A DNA stretch of 64,000 nt, taken from contig NZ_NSGG01000012.1 in the NCBI RefSeq assembly GCF_002295065.1, forward strand, positions 159,007 to 223,006, in the 5' to 3' direction. Origin of the DNA: Mesorhizobium sp. WSM3859. Lineage in GTDB: Bacteria; Pseudomonadota; Alphaproteobacteria; Rhizobiales; Rhizobiaceae. This document shows, in pieces, positions 1-7,331 of the stretch. The translations under genes and the position numbers were made by a program. The notes below the pieces were generated by a model that had not been told where the DNA came from, did no database searches, and saw only the letters and a program-made list of their open reading frames with translations. Every line of letters begins with the position of its first letter. The first letter of the stretch is position 1.

Positions 1-307
1 GGTCGACCGCGCTCATGCCTGCCGGATTGTAGGGCAGCACACCCTGCAGCCGCTGCAGCGCATAGAGAACGAGAAGGCCCACAAGGTTGAAGAGCAGCAT
101 GGCCGTCGCATAGACGGCCCAATGCTGTTCTTCCTTCTCGCTTGTCCCGGAGAGACGGTAGAGGCCGCGCTCGATCGGGACGAGCACGGGCGAGAGCAAG
201 GTGCGGTCGCCATTGAAGACGCGGTGCATGTAGAAGCCAAGCGGCTTAACGAGCGCGACGAGAATGGCGCAGTAGATAAGGATCTGTATCCAGCCGTAGA
301 TTGTCAT
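1..307 (-). CDS. kdpA: KdpA, potassium-transporting ATPase potassium-binding subunit (5' part only)
   Basis: Inner-membrane channel-like subunit that binds and translocates K+ in the high-affinity KdpFABC P-type ATPase. The reverse-strand translation from the ATG at 307 begins MTIYGWIQILIYCAILVALV and continues through KPLGFYMHRVF and LPYNPAGMSAV, the typical KdpA N-terminus with its first membrane segments. About 102 residues are present. The rest, and presumably kdpB and kdpC, lie beyond the window start. kdpF and a 26-codon ORF precede it on the same strand with short gaps, as in other kdpFABC operons. The identification is firm although the gene is cut by the window edge. Confidence 0.95.
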   Translation of the reverse strand, partial: MTIYGWIQILIYCAILVALVKPLGFYMHRVFNGDRTLLSPVLVPIERGLYRLSGTSEKEEQHWAVYATAMLLFNLVGLLVLYALQRLQGVLPYNPAGMSAVD

Positions 308-341
308 TGGGATGGCTTTCCGTGCCTGGCGCCGGAGCGTT

Positions 342-431
342 CTAAAAACGCTCGGGGCGGATGAGGGCGTAGGTGAGGTAGGCGAGCAGGAACAGGGTCA
401 CCGCGCCGCCAAGGATGTAATCAAGAAGCAT
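342..431 (-). CDS. kdpF: KdpF, small membrane subunit of the Kdp ATPase
   Basis: A 29-codon gene, MLLDYILGGAVTLFLLAYLT followed by YALIRPERF, which is one membrane helix ending in the RPERF-type tail typical of KdpF. KdpF is a lipid-like stabilising peptide of the KdpABC complex. It lies 34 bp upstream of kdpA on the same strand, the normal position. Its small size means it is easily missed by automatic annotation. Translation and context agree well. Confidence 0.92.
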   Translation of the reverse strand: MLLDYILGGAVTLFLLAYLTYALIRPERF

Positions 432-447
432 GATAGCGCCCTTCCGC

Positions 448-528
448 TCAGATTCTGTCGCAGGCTTTGACGTAGGCTAAAGACAGGGCAAAGAACAAAA
501 TCCCGATCCCGAGAACTATAAGGTCCAT
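448..528 (-). CDS. 26-aa single-helix small protein upstream of kdpF
   Basis: Reverse-strand ORF MDLIVLGIGILFFALSLAYV plus KACDRI: a hydrophobic helix with a short polar tail containing Cys. It ends 16 bp before kdpF, so it is probably the first cistron of the kdp operon. From memory, similar MDL...ACDR peptides occur in front of kdpF in other Rhizobiales; this was not checked by search. A weak GGAAG stretch lies upstream of the ATG. The role is unknown; another small Kdp-associated membrane peptide is a reasonable inference. Confidence 0.65.
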   Translation of the reverse strand: MDLIVLGIGILFFALSLAYVKACDRI

Positions 529-989
529 GGCAGGTCTTCCTTGTTTGCATTTGTATTTTCGGTCCGCGTCGGCAGGCACGAAACTGCACGCGCGCGCACG
601 CCACCTTGGCAGCAACGGCGACAATGCGTCTTTTCAAATGGAAATATGGACCCGATCGCCATAAAGGTTCGAGACGGGGCGGATCGGCAAGATATAGGAA
701 TTTTATAGGAATTTGGCCTGACTATTCAGCCGTGAACCTGTCGCCAAGGTGAGCTGTCCGCAGGTGCTCTTTCCCTGAGGCGGCGACTCACCACCGGAAA
801 GTCTGTCGCTTTGGGCCCCACCGCCGCCGACGGGGTCTTCGACGCCTGGTTCAGACATCAGAAAATAGAAACGGTCGACCTCAATGCCCTCGCTCGATAG
901 CATGCAAAACTGTTCGCGATGTCCTCGCACACCTCTTCGCGATGAGGGCCACGCGCCGGCTTTCGAATTGAAGCAAGGGAAGGACAAAA
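529..989. other. Intergenic region between the kdp operon and the monooxygenase gene
   Basis: About 460 bp without a convincing gene. It should hold the divergent promoters of kdp (leftward) and the monooxygenase (rightward). It contains the tandem TATAGGAATTT repeat at 693-714 and, at its right end, a GGAAGGA ribosome site for the 990 ORF. Apparent ORFs across 703-1066 have unlikely composition and overlap the monooxygenase start. A complete kdpDE pair is not visible here. Confidence 0.5.
693..714. promoter_or_regulatory. Tandem 11-bp direct repeat, candidate regulator site for kdp
   Basis: TATAGGAATTT occurs twice back to back (693-703 and 704-714), one helical turn apart, in an AT-rich patch 165-186 bp upstream of the kdp small ORF. 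OmpR/PhoB-class response regulators such as KdpE bind head-to-tail repeats with 11-bp spacing. Assigning it to KdpE is inference; it could also serve the rightward gene. Confidence 0.4.
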
Positions 990-2780
990 ATGCTCGGCAT
1001 CGCACCATCGCAACAGGCGGCAAGCTGGCTCGGCTCATTCGGCCGGGCGCTTGAGGCCGGCGACATCGAGGCAGCGACCGGCCTTTTCGCGGAGGATTGC
1101 TACTGGCGCGATCTTTTGACCTTCACATGGAACATCAAGACCATGGAGGGGCAGGCCGCGATCCGCGAGATGCTGAAGGCAACGCTGTCGCTGGCGCGGC
1201 CGTCGCATTGGCACCTGACCGGAAAGCCAAGCGTCGACGACGGCACCGTCGAGGCATGGTTCAGCTTCGAGACGGCGGTGGCGCGGGGCGAGGGGATCCT
1301 GCGGCTCAAGGAGGGTCGCTGCCGCACGCTGTTCACGGCTATGAGCGAGCTCAAGGGTTTCGAGGAGCGGAAGGGCCCGGCACGGCCGCTCGGCATTCGC
1401 CACAAGGCGGACCCGAAGCGCGAGACCTGGGCGGAAGCACGGGCGCGCGAGGCGCGCGATCTCGGCGTGCACGAGCAGCCCTATTGCCTGGTGATCGGCG
1501 GCGGGCAGGGCGGCATCATGCTGGGCGCCCGGCTGCGGCAGCTCGGCGTGCCCGCACTCATCATCGAGAAGAATGCGCGCGCCGGCGATTCCTGGCGCAA
1601 CCGCTACCGCTCGCTCGTGCTGCACGATCCGGTCTGGTACGACCATCTGCCTTACATTCCGTTCCCGGAAAACTGGCCGGTCTTCACGCCCAAGGACAAG
1701 ATGGGCGACTGGCTGGAGATGTACACGCGCGTCATGGAGCTGAACTATTGGGTGGCCACCAAATGCATCAGCGCCGCCTATGACGAGGCCGAAAAGGTCT
1801 GGACCGTGGTGGTCGACCGCGTCGGCCAGCGCGTCACGCTGAAGCCGAAGCACATCGTCTTCGCCACCGGCGCCTATGGCCCGCCGCGGCAGATCGAATT
1901 GCCGGGAGCGGACAGCTTCAAGGGCGAGCTCCTGCATTCCAGCCAGTATTCCACCGGCGAGAAATTCCGCGGCAAGCGCGTCGCGGTGATCGGCGCCGCA
2001 AGCTCAGGCCACGATGTCAGTGTCGACCTCTGGGAAGCGGGTGCCAGGGTGACCATGGTCCAGCGTTCGCCGACGACTGTGGTGAAGTCCGATACGCTGA
2101 TGGAGGTCGGCTTCGAGATCTTTTCCGAGAAGGCGCTGGCGCGCGGCATCACCACCGACAAGGCCGACATGATTGTCGCCTCGACGCCCTTTGCCTTGGT
2201 GCCGAAGGGGCAGCGCGCGCTCTACGACGTCATCCGGGCGCGCGACGCGGATTTCTACAAGCGTCTCAGCGACAGCGGCTTTGCCATCGATTTCGGCGAG
2301 GACGAGACCGGGCTGCTGATGAAGGCCTATCGGACAGGCTCCGGCTTCTACATCGATGTCGGCGCCTGCGAGTTGATCCTGAACGGCGAGATCAAGGTGA
2401 AGAGCGGCGTCGGCATCACGTCGCTGACGCCGAGCGGCATCCTGTTCGAGGACGGCAGCGAATTGGAAGTCGATGCGATCGTCTGCTGCACCGGCTACCA
2501 GTCGATGAACGAGACGGTGGCGGGGATCGTCTCGCGCGAGGTCGCCGACAAGGTCGGCCCGTGCTGGGGCCTTGGCTCCGGCGTCAAGGGCGATCCGGGT
2601 CCCTGGCAGGGCGAATTGCGCAACATGTGGAAGCCGACGGCGCAGGAAGCGCTGTGGTTCCATGGCGGCAATCTGGCGCTGTCGAGGTTCTACTCGAAAT
2701 ATGTGGCGCTGCAGCTCAAGGCGCGCATGGAAGGGATTGCGACGCCGGTCTATGGCGAGCCGAGTAATGCAGGGCGGTGA
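990..2780 (+). CDS. FAD/NAD(P)-dependent monooxygenase with N-terminal NTF2-like domain
   Basis: A 596-aa protein of the flavin-containing monooxygenase / Baeyer-Villiger-like class. Residues 1-130 resemble an NTF2/SnoaL-like fold (CYWRDLLTFTWNIKTMEG). The FAD Rossmann motif VIGGGQGGIMLGARL follows at about residue 167, then WRNRYRSLVLHDPVWYDHLP, and a second dinucleotide motif, VIGAASSGHDVSVDL, for NAD(P)H near residue 330. The start is supported by GGAAGGA just upstream of ATG 990. The family oxidises small organic substrates with O2 and NADPH; the substrate here is not predictable. It stands alone, with kdp diverging to the left and an IS element downstream. Confidence 0.85.
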   Translation: MLGIAPSQQAASWLGSFGRALEAGDIEAATGLFAEDCYWRDLLTFTWNIKTMEGQAAIREMLKATLSLARPSHWHLTGKPSVDDGTVEAWFSFETAVARGEGILRLKEGRCRTLFTAMSELKGFEERKGPARPLGIRHKADPKRETWAEARAREARDLGVHEQPYCLVIGGGQGGIMLGARLRQLGVPALIIEKNARAGDSWRNRYRSLVLHDPVWYDHLPYIPFPENWPVFTPKDKMGDWLEMYTRVMELNYWVATKCISAAYDEAEKVWTVVVDRVGQRVTLKPKHIVFATGAYGPPRQIELPGADSFKGELLHSSQYSTGEKFRGKRVAVIGAASSGHDVSVDLWEAGARVTMVQRSPTTVVKSDTLMEVGFEIFSEKALARGITTDKADMIVASTPFALVPKGQRALYDVIRARDADFYKRLSDSGFAIDFGEDETGLLMKAYRTGSGFYIDVGACELILNGEIKVKSGVGITSLTPSGILFEDGSELEVDAIVCCTGYQSMNETVAGIVSREVADKVGPCWGLGSGVKGDPGPWQGELRNMWKPTAQEALWFHGGNLALSRFYSKYVALQLKARMEGIATPVYGEPSNAGR

Positions 2781-2786
2781 CGTTCG

Positions 2787-2832
2787 ATCTCCCCCCTCGA
2801 GGGGGAGATGCCGGCAGGCAGAGGGGGGTCGT
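2787..2832. repeat. RIME-like palindromic intergenic repeat
   Basis: A near-perfect palindrome of C/G runs (2787-2809, ATCTCCCCCC-TCGA-GGGGGAGAT) followed by ATGCCGGCAGGCAGAGGGGGGT. The same words occur in the larger element at 22590-22752. This matches the rhizobial intergenic mosaic element type of repeat. It lies just after the monooxygenase stop and may act as a transcript end. Confidence 0.7.
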
Positions 2833-2858
2833 CGCACCGGCCTCTCACCGCTTGCGTT

Positions 2859-4251
2859 CCTCGCCCCCGCCTTTGTGTTTGTGCTGGAGACAAGGTGAAC
2901 GGGTGTTCGGGGACATCGTGGACGCTTTTGTTCATCACGAACTGCTGGGTTGTTTTTGTTGTTCGGCCTGTGGACCCTGTGGGCAACGCTCAGCGTTGTC
3001 CACAAGTCCACAGGTCTCGCTTGCGCCCTGACGTAGGTTCAGGGTGGCAATTCGATGCGAGCAGTAGTGCACGCTGAAGACACCATCCTCAACGGTCGGG
3101 CGAAGCGCCACCAGCTCGCCGCGGAATGCCTTGCCGAGTCGCCAGGGTCGGTTCCTGAAGCTGATGAAGCCATCACTGTCGACCTTGCGAACCTGGTCGC
3201 CCGGTGCGTACTCGATCGCGGGCAGGACGTCGGGAAAGCTGCGCGGGCTCGGCCGGTAGCGCTCGGCCGGCGTGGCCATGTCGAGTGCTTCGTGTGGTCG
3301 TTCGTAGTTATAGCGCGGGCACCATCGATCGAAGGCTCGCTGGCACTCGGCGAGATCTCCGAAGCTTCGCCCATTGATCACCTCGGCCTTGAGTGTGCGA
3401 TGGAAGCGTTCTTCCTTGCCTTGGGTCTGCGGATGGCGCGGCCGACCGTGCAGCACGCGGATGCCGAGCCGCAACAGCCAGAAGCTGAAGCCGGTGTAAG
3501 GCTCACCGCCGGAATCGCTCCACGGCGAGCCGCCGTCCATCAGCATCGCCAGCGGCAAGCCATAGCGGCGAAAGGTAATCTCCAGCTCCCGGCGTACCGT
3601 CCGGCCCTGCTCGTCGCCGCAGGCGGACAGCACCAGGTTGAAGCGCGAGTGATCGTCGAGCGTGGTGAGCGGATGGCAGCGCCCGCCATGGATGGCGAAG
3701 TGACCCTTGAAGTCCATCTGCCACAGCTCGTTGGGAGCCTCCCGCTCGAAGCGCTGCCATGGTCCCGGATGTTGCGCTGCTGTCGACTCCGTCAGCCGAT
3801 CATGACGACGCAGGATCGCGGTGATCGTGCTCGCCGCCGGGATGTCGAGCTCACCATGTCTCTTCATCGCCTGTCTGATCTTGCGACCGCCCCAGACGTC
3901 GTTGCTCTCGTCGCGTACCTGCAACACCCTTGCCTCAATTGCCGAAGCGGTGCGTTGCGGGCTCAAGTGCGGGCGACGCGATCGTTCGACCAATCCAGCC
4001 GGCCCTTCCGACCGGTATCGCTCGAGCCACTTATAGCCGGTCGTCGGACTGATCCCGAACCGTCGACAAAGTTCACGCACATTCGCCCCCTCTCGCGAGG
4101 CAAACTCCACGAACTCTCGCTTCTGATCCATCATGGACACCTCGTAAAACGGCATTCCATCCCTCCCGATCCAAGGATCGGGAAGTGTCCACGATGTCTC
4201 CGAACGCCTGTCCACCATCTCCCCAGTCTGTACACAGAGGCGGGGGAGAGG
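2859..4251. mobile_element. IS481-family insertion sequence
   Basis: One transposase gene is flanked by inverted repeats. The inner core is GTTCGGGGACATCGTGGAC at 2905-2923, matched on the other strand by GTTCGGAGACATCGTGGAC at 4187-4205. Similarity continues outward, so that 2859-2926 and 4184-4251 align without gaps as 68-bp imperfect inverted repeats (about 53 of 68 positions identical by hand count). IS481 elements usually begin TGT, which would put the left end at 2904. A clear target duplication was not found, so the exact ends are uncertain. The element lies among RIME-like palindromes. Confidence 0.8.
2935..4155 (-). CDS. IS481-family transposase
   Basis: A 406-aa DDE transposase. 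It has an N-terminal helix-turn-helix (ANVRELCRRFGISPTTGYKW) and an integrase core with WQMDFKGH (first Asp), LTTLDDHSR, LMDGGSPWS (second Asp region) and HPQTQGKEERFHRTLK (catalytic Glu). The C-terminus has the YNYERPHEALDMATPAERY block typical of IS481. The preferred start is MPFYEVSMMDQKREF at 4155; the frame is open upstream but that part falls in the terminal repeat. No frameshift was seen, so the element may be active. Confidence 0.92.
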   Translation of the reverse strand: MPFYEVSMMDQKREFVEFASREGANVRELCRRFGISPTTGYKWLERYRSEGPAGLVERSRRPHLSPQRTASAIEARVLQVRDESNDVWGGRKIRQAMKRHGELDIPAASTITAILRRHDRLTESTAAQHPGPWQRFEREAPNELWQMDFKGHFAIHGGRCHPLTTLDDHSRFNLVLSACGDEQGRTVRRELEITFRRYGLPLAMLMDGGSPWSDSGGEPYTGFSFWLLRLGIRVLHGRPRHPQTQGKEERFHRTLKAEVINGRSFGDLAECQRAFDRWCPRYNYERPHEALDMATPAERYRPSPRSFPDVLPAIEYAPGDQVRKVDSDGFISFRNRPWRLGKAFRGELVALRPTVEDGVFSVHYCSHRIATLNLRQGASETCGLVDNAERCPQGPQAEQQKQPSSS

Positions 4252-4380
4252 TGTCCGCGAAGCGGACGGAGAGGGGGCCTCGTAGGGCGCTCCCCTCTCC
4301 GTCTCGGCTTCGCCGAGCCACCTCTCCCCACTTCGTGGGGCGAGGAACCTTGATCTTGGCGCGCCGCGTTCCTTCGCGCC
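4252..4380. repeat. Palindromic intergenic repeat block next to the IS
   Basis: Contains several short hairpins: GAAGCGGACGGAGAGGGGGC mirrored by CCCCTCTCCGTCTCGGCTTC, and CCCCACTTCGTGGGG. It separates the IS right end from the amidohydrolase stop. Composition resembles rhizobial mosaic repeats. No gene is seen in it. Confidence 0.55.
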
Positions 4381-4386
4381 CCCTCA

Positions 4387-5610
4387 TCACTTCCCAAAAT
4401 GCCTCGCCGCCACATCCACATGCGCGTGGTGCGCATGCGGCTCAAAACGCTCGGTCTCGTTGTGGTCGGGCGCGTCGTTCGGCCACCATTTGCCGGCGAC
4501 GACGATGCCGCTGGAGACCAACCGCTGGTCCGCGACCAATGACGCTCCGACAGCGTCGACGAAGGTGAAGCGGCCAGGTTGCTGCCTCAGCACCGCGACA
4601 TCGCCGATGCCACCGGCCTTCAACGCGCCGAGCTCGGGCCGCGCGATCGCCTGCGCGGGGTTCACCGTCGCCGCGCGCAGCACCTCGACCAGCGGCATGC
4701 CGAGCGCCATCAGCTTCGACATGCAGACCAGCATGTCGAAGGCCGGGCCGTCGACGCAGTAGAGATGCACGTCGCTGGAGATGACGTCGGGCGCCAGGCC
4801 CTCCGCGAGCATCGCCTTCGCCACCTCGAAGTCGAAGGAACCCATGCCGTGACCGATGTCGAAGATGACGCCGCGCTCGCGCGCCAGCCGCATGTCCGGC
4901 CGCACCGCGCCCGAGGCGAAGACCGGCGCGTTGGGGAATGGCCGGAAGCAGTGGGTGAGGATATCGCCACGGCGCAATCTCGGGAGCACTTCCGAACGGC
5001 CCGGCGGCGGCTCGTCGATATGCGCCATAAGCGGCAGGCCGACCTTGTCGGCGGCCTCGAGCGCGAGGTCGACCGGAGCGATACCGCTGGTACCGCCGGC
5101 ATGCTTGCCGGATCGAACCTTGACGCCGACGACGACATCGGCGTGCTCGCGCACCGCCGCCACCGTCTCGCGCGGCTCGCAGAGCCTCAGATCGCTGCAC
5201 TCGCCGACCGACACGGTGTTCGAGAAGCCGAAAATGCCGGCAAAGGAGATGTTGACGTAAGCGAGGATGCGGACCTTCGAACGCTCGATGACATGGCGGC
5301 GGAAGCCGAGGAAATTGCCGGCGCCGGCGCTGCCGGCGTCGACGAAGGTGGTGGTGCCGCTCTTGGCGGCCAGCCGGTCGGCATCGACGCCGAGCGAGGT
5401 GCCGCCCCAATAGACATGGCTGTGCAGGTCGACGAGGCCGGGCGTGACGATGCAGTCCCTGGCATCGACCACCTGCGTGGCGTGTTCGGCATCGATGGCG
5501 GCCTCGATCGCGGCGACGCGGCCATCGGCGATGGCGACATCGCGCTGCGCGTCCAGGCCCGATGCGGGGTCAATGACGCGCCCGCCCTTGATCAGGAGAT
5601 CGAACTGCAT
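4387..5610 (-). CDS. Amidohydrolase/deacetylase-family metallohydrolase
   Basis: A 407-aa cytoplasmic enzyme of the dihydroorotase-like amidohydrolase superfamily. It shows the N-terminal strand block FDLLIKGGRVIDPASG, the metal-binding HxH motif in TPGLVDLHSHVYWGG, a candidate bridging-Lys region VVVGVKVRSG, later His ligands (LMAHIDEP, ILTHCF) and an Asp in VISSDVHLYC. The ATG at 5610 is chosen because GGAGGG lies 7 nt upstream; the frame is open 9 codons further. It lies 75 bp downstream of ridA on the same strand, suggesting joint catabolism of a nitrogenous or amide compound. The substrate is not predictable. Confidence 0.85.
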   Translation of the reverse strand: MQFDLLIKGGRVIDPASGLDAQRDVAIADGRVAAIEAAIDAEHATQVVDARDCIVTPGLVDLHSHVYWGGTSLGVDADRLAAKSGTTTFVDAGSAGAGNFLGFRRHVIERSKVRILAYVNISFAGIFGFSNTVSVGECSDLRLCEPRETVAAVREHADVVVGVKVRSGKHAGGTSGIAPVDLALEAADKVGLPLMAHIDEPPPGRSEVLPRLRRGDILTHCFRPFPNAPVFASGAVRPDMRLARERGVIFDIGHGMGSFDFEVAKAMLAEGLAPDVISSDVHLYCVDGPAFDMLVCMSKLMALGMPLVEVLRAATVNPAQAIARPELGALKAGGIGDVAVLRQQPGRFTFVDAVGASLVADQRLVSSGIVVAGKWWPNDAPDHNETERFEPHAHHAHVDVAARHFGK

Positions 5611-5631
5611 CGCTGCCCTCCCTGTTGTTTG

Positions 5632-5682
5632 ACGCAATCCCGAACGGAAAACAGCTACACACTTTCCTGGAATTGCTTTTTG
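5632..5682. repeat. Two-hairpin-family intergenic repeat, partial copy (hairpin B only)
   Basis: GCAATCCC at 5634-5641 pairs imperfectly with GGAATTGC at the right end, around the conserved loop words ACGGAAAAC-AGC-TACACACTTTCCT. The same loop is present at 29454-29481, 34019-34046 and 50601-50628. It starts 4 bp beyond the ridA stop, inside the ridA-amidohydrolase gap. Confidence 0.6.
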
Positions 5683-5685
5683 CGA

Positions 5686-6051
5686 TCAGAGCGGCCGGTA
5701 GGCGACCGCCTCGACCTCGATCTTGATGTCGATCATCAGCCGCGATTCGACGGTGGTGCGCGCCGGCGGATCCTTCGAGAAATGTTTTGCATAGACGGTG
5801 TTGAAGGTGCCGAAGTCGCGCGCGTCCTCCAGCCAGACCGTGGTCTTCACCACATCGTCCATGGTGCAGCCGGCCAGCGCCAGCGCCGCGCTGACGTTTT
5901 GCAGCACCTGCTCGGTCTGCTCGGCGATGCCGCCCTTCACCACCAGCCCGTCGCTGCCCACTGGCACCTGGCCGGAGACAAAGACGAAATCGCCGGCGCG
6001 CACGGCCGGCGAGAGCGGGACATGCGATTTTCCAAAGCATTGCTTGGGCAA
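5686..6051 (-). CDS. RidA-family (YjgF/YER057c/UK114) deaminase
   Basis: A 121-aa RidA/Rid-family protein. RidA enzymes hydrolyse reactive enamine/imine intermediates or act in specific catabolic pathways. Motifs seen are AGDFVFVSGQVP near residue 20, GCTMDDVVKTTVWLED near 62, and PARTTVESRL near 97, whose Arg is the conserved substrate-binding residue. The start is a TTG at 6051, backed by a strong AGGAGG five bases upstream; no ATG fits. It is first in an apparent operon with the amidohydrolase. A long inverted repeat upstream (6136-6168) suggests regulation shared with the divergent gene at 6241. Confidence 0.9.
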   Translation of the reverse strand: MPKQCFGKSHVPLSPAVRAGDFVFVSGQVPVGSDGLVVKGGIAEQTEQVLQNVSAALALAGCTMDDVVKTTVWLEDARDFGTFNTVYAKHFSKDPPARTTVESRLMIDIKIEVEAVAYRPL

Positions 6052-6135
6052 GTAAGCCTCCTCTTGGCGATCGAGCGGAACCGTTCGCGTGGCCGTCTAC
6101 GCTTGTCGGCATGATCCTCATAGAGGCAATGTCGG

Positions 6136-6168
6136 AAAGCAACATTTTTTCGAAATCTATGTTGCTTT
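6136..6168. promoter_or_regulatory. 10-bp-arm inverted repeat between ridA and the NTF2-like gene
   Basis: AAAGCAACAT (6136-6145), a 13-bp spacer, then ATGTTGCTTT (6159-6168): perfect arms in an AT-rich divergent intergenic region. The spacing gives about two helical turns centre to centre, typical of a dimeric regulator site. No cognate regulator is in the neighbourhood, so the binding protein is unknown. Confidence 0.55.
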
Positions 6169-6240
6169 ATTACAAAGGCCTGAGCATCTTGCGCTCGACG
6201 CCGCTTTCGTCCGGCTGCGCGATATGAGAGGAGATCGGGC

Positions 6241-6723
6241 ATGACCTTCGACAACAATCCGTTTCCGGAAGGTGATGCCGATCGCCACGCGCTGTGGGAA
6301 ATGCTGGTGCGGCGCGACATCGACGCCTTCCTCGGCCAGGATTGGTCGATGGTCGAGGACGATTTCATCGCCGAGAGTTTTTTCGGCATGCATGCGCATT
6401 TCCTCAACAATGCCGATGCCTGGCGGCTGCAGTTTCCGAGGCTCGACGTCTATCGCGACGAATGGCTGCGGCAGGCCAAGGAGACAGCCGCGACGAAATT
6501 CGCCGAGCCGCTGCGCGAGGCGATTTTCCGTGTCACCAACATGCGCGATATCGACGTCGACGGCGATCGTGCGGTGCTGCACAAGAAGTTCGATGGCTCG
6601 ATCGCCAAGGCCGACGGCGGCATCGACCGGCTCAAATGGCAGACGCTCTACTTCTGCCGCAAGGTCGGCGGGCGCTGGAAGATCGCCGGCTTTGTCGGTT
6701 ACATGCCGCATCCGCTGGGCTAA
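6241..6723 (+). CDS. NTF2/SnoaL-like small protein
   Basis: A 160-aa protein without signal peptide or membrane segment. Its order of helices and strands (RHALWEMLVRRDIDAFLGQD, then VTNMRDIDVDGDRAVLHKKF and a C-terminal GRWKIAGFVGYMPHPLG) fits an NTF2-like fold, in which small ligand-binding or catalytic proteins are common. GGAGA stands upstream of ATG 6241. It diverges from ridA/amidohydrolase and could act on the same compound. The fold assignment is by pattern only. Confidence 0.65.
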   Translation: MTFDNNPFPEGDADRHALWEMLVRRDIDAFLGQDWSMVEDDFIAESFFGMHAHFLNNADAWRLQFPRLDVYRDEWLRQAKETAATKFAEPLREAIFRVTNMRDIDVDGDRAVLHKKFDGSIAKADGGIDRLKWQTLYFCRKVGGRWKIAGFVGYMPHPLG

Positions 6724-6813
6724 TGCATGTCGAAATTCAGGTGAGCCCGGCCTGCAAATAGCGGGTTCCCGCGCTTCCAGTTCTCATGTATCCGCAGGTA
6801 AACGCTTCGGAGC

Positions 6814-7068
6814 CTATGACAGCCGCGGCAACCGCTCGTCAGGCGACCGGTGGTCGAACACGACCCCCATGGTCTTACCAACGGCGGCCATCACGATCAG
6901 CTCGACCAGATGGTCATCGCTGTCCCCGCAGGATGGATCGGCATGGCGTATGGCCTCGAGCATGGCGCGTGTGGACACGGTGTCGCCGGCGCGAAATTTC
7001 GAAAGGGCAGACGAAACAAGGTCTTGCACCGTCGGGTCCATGACGGGCACTTCCGCAGCGACGTTCAT
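6814..7068 (-). CDS. Hypothetical 84-aa protein
   Basis: Not recognised. Starts MNVAAEVPVMDPTVQDLVSS and is mostly helical and soluble, with the segments ALSKFRAGDTVSTRAMLEAI and HLVELIVMAAVGKTMGVVF. The start at 7068 has a very strong AGGAGGAGG ribosome site, which is the main reason for preferring this ORF over overlapping longer frames. No neighbour gives a functional hint. Confidence 0.6.
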   Translation of the reverse strand: MNVAAEVPVMDPTVQDLVSSALSKFRAGDTVSTRAMLEAIRHADPSCGDSDDHLVELIVMAAVGKTMGVVFDHRSPDERLPRLS

Positions 7069-7192
7069 TGGCCTCCTCCTGCCATGAACCCTCCCTGGAA
7101 AGATGATACGCCAATGGCTGGATTGCGCCAGCGAAATGGTGGTCCGACCAGTGCCGATGGCGACACCCTGCCGCCAGTTGCCCCGTGGGGAC

Positions 7193-7233
7193 GAGCTGAC
7201 GCTCGCCCTTGGGAAGAGCTCACGCTCGCCCTT
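7193..7233. repeat. Short direct repeat in the 7069-7331 intergenic region
   Basis: GAGCTGACGCTCGCCCTT (7193-7210) and GAGCTCACGCTCGCCCTT (7216-7233) differ at one base and are 23 bp apart. They lie between the 84-aa gene and the ATPase gene. The function is unknown; the rest of this 263-bp region holds no gene that I trust. Confidence 0.4.
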
Positions 7234-7331
7234 AGATGTGGAACACCGCCCGGCCGTGCGCTGCCATGCTCGACGCGCCCGGCTTCGGTTGATAAGCCCG
7301 TGGCGCGCAGGGAGACGATCCGAGTCGAAAT

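Noticed and set aside
4579..6114. 511-codon plus-strand ORF opposite the amidohydrolase and ridA
   Set aside because: Antisense composition and no recognisable domain. The minus-strand genes have metal-binding and RidA motifs and ribosome sites.
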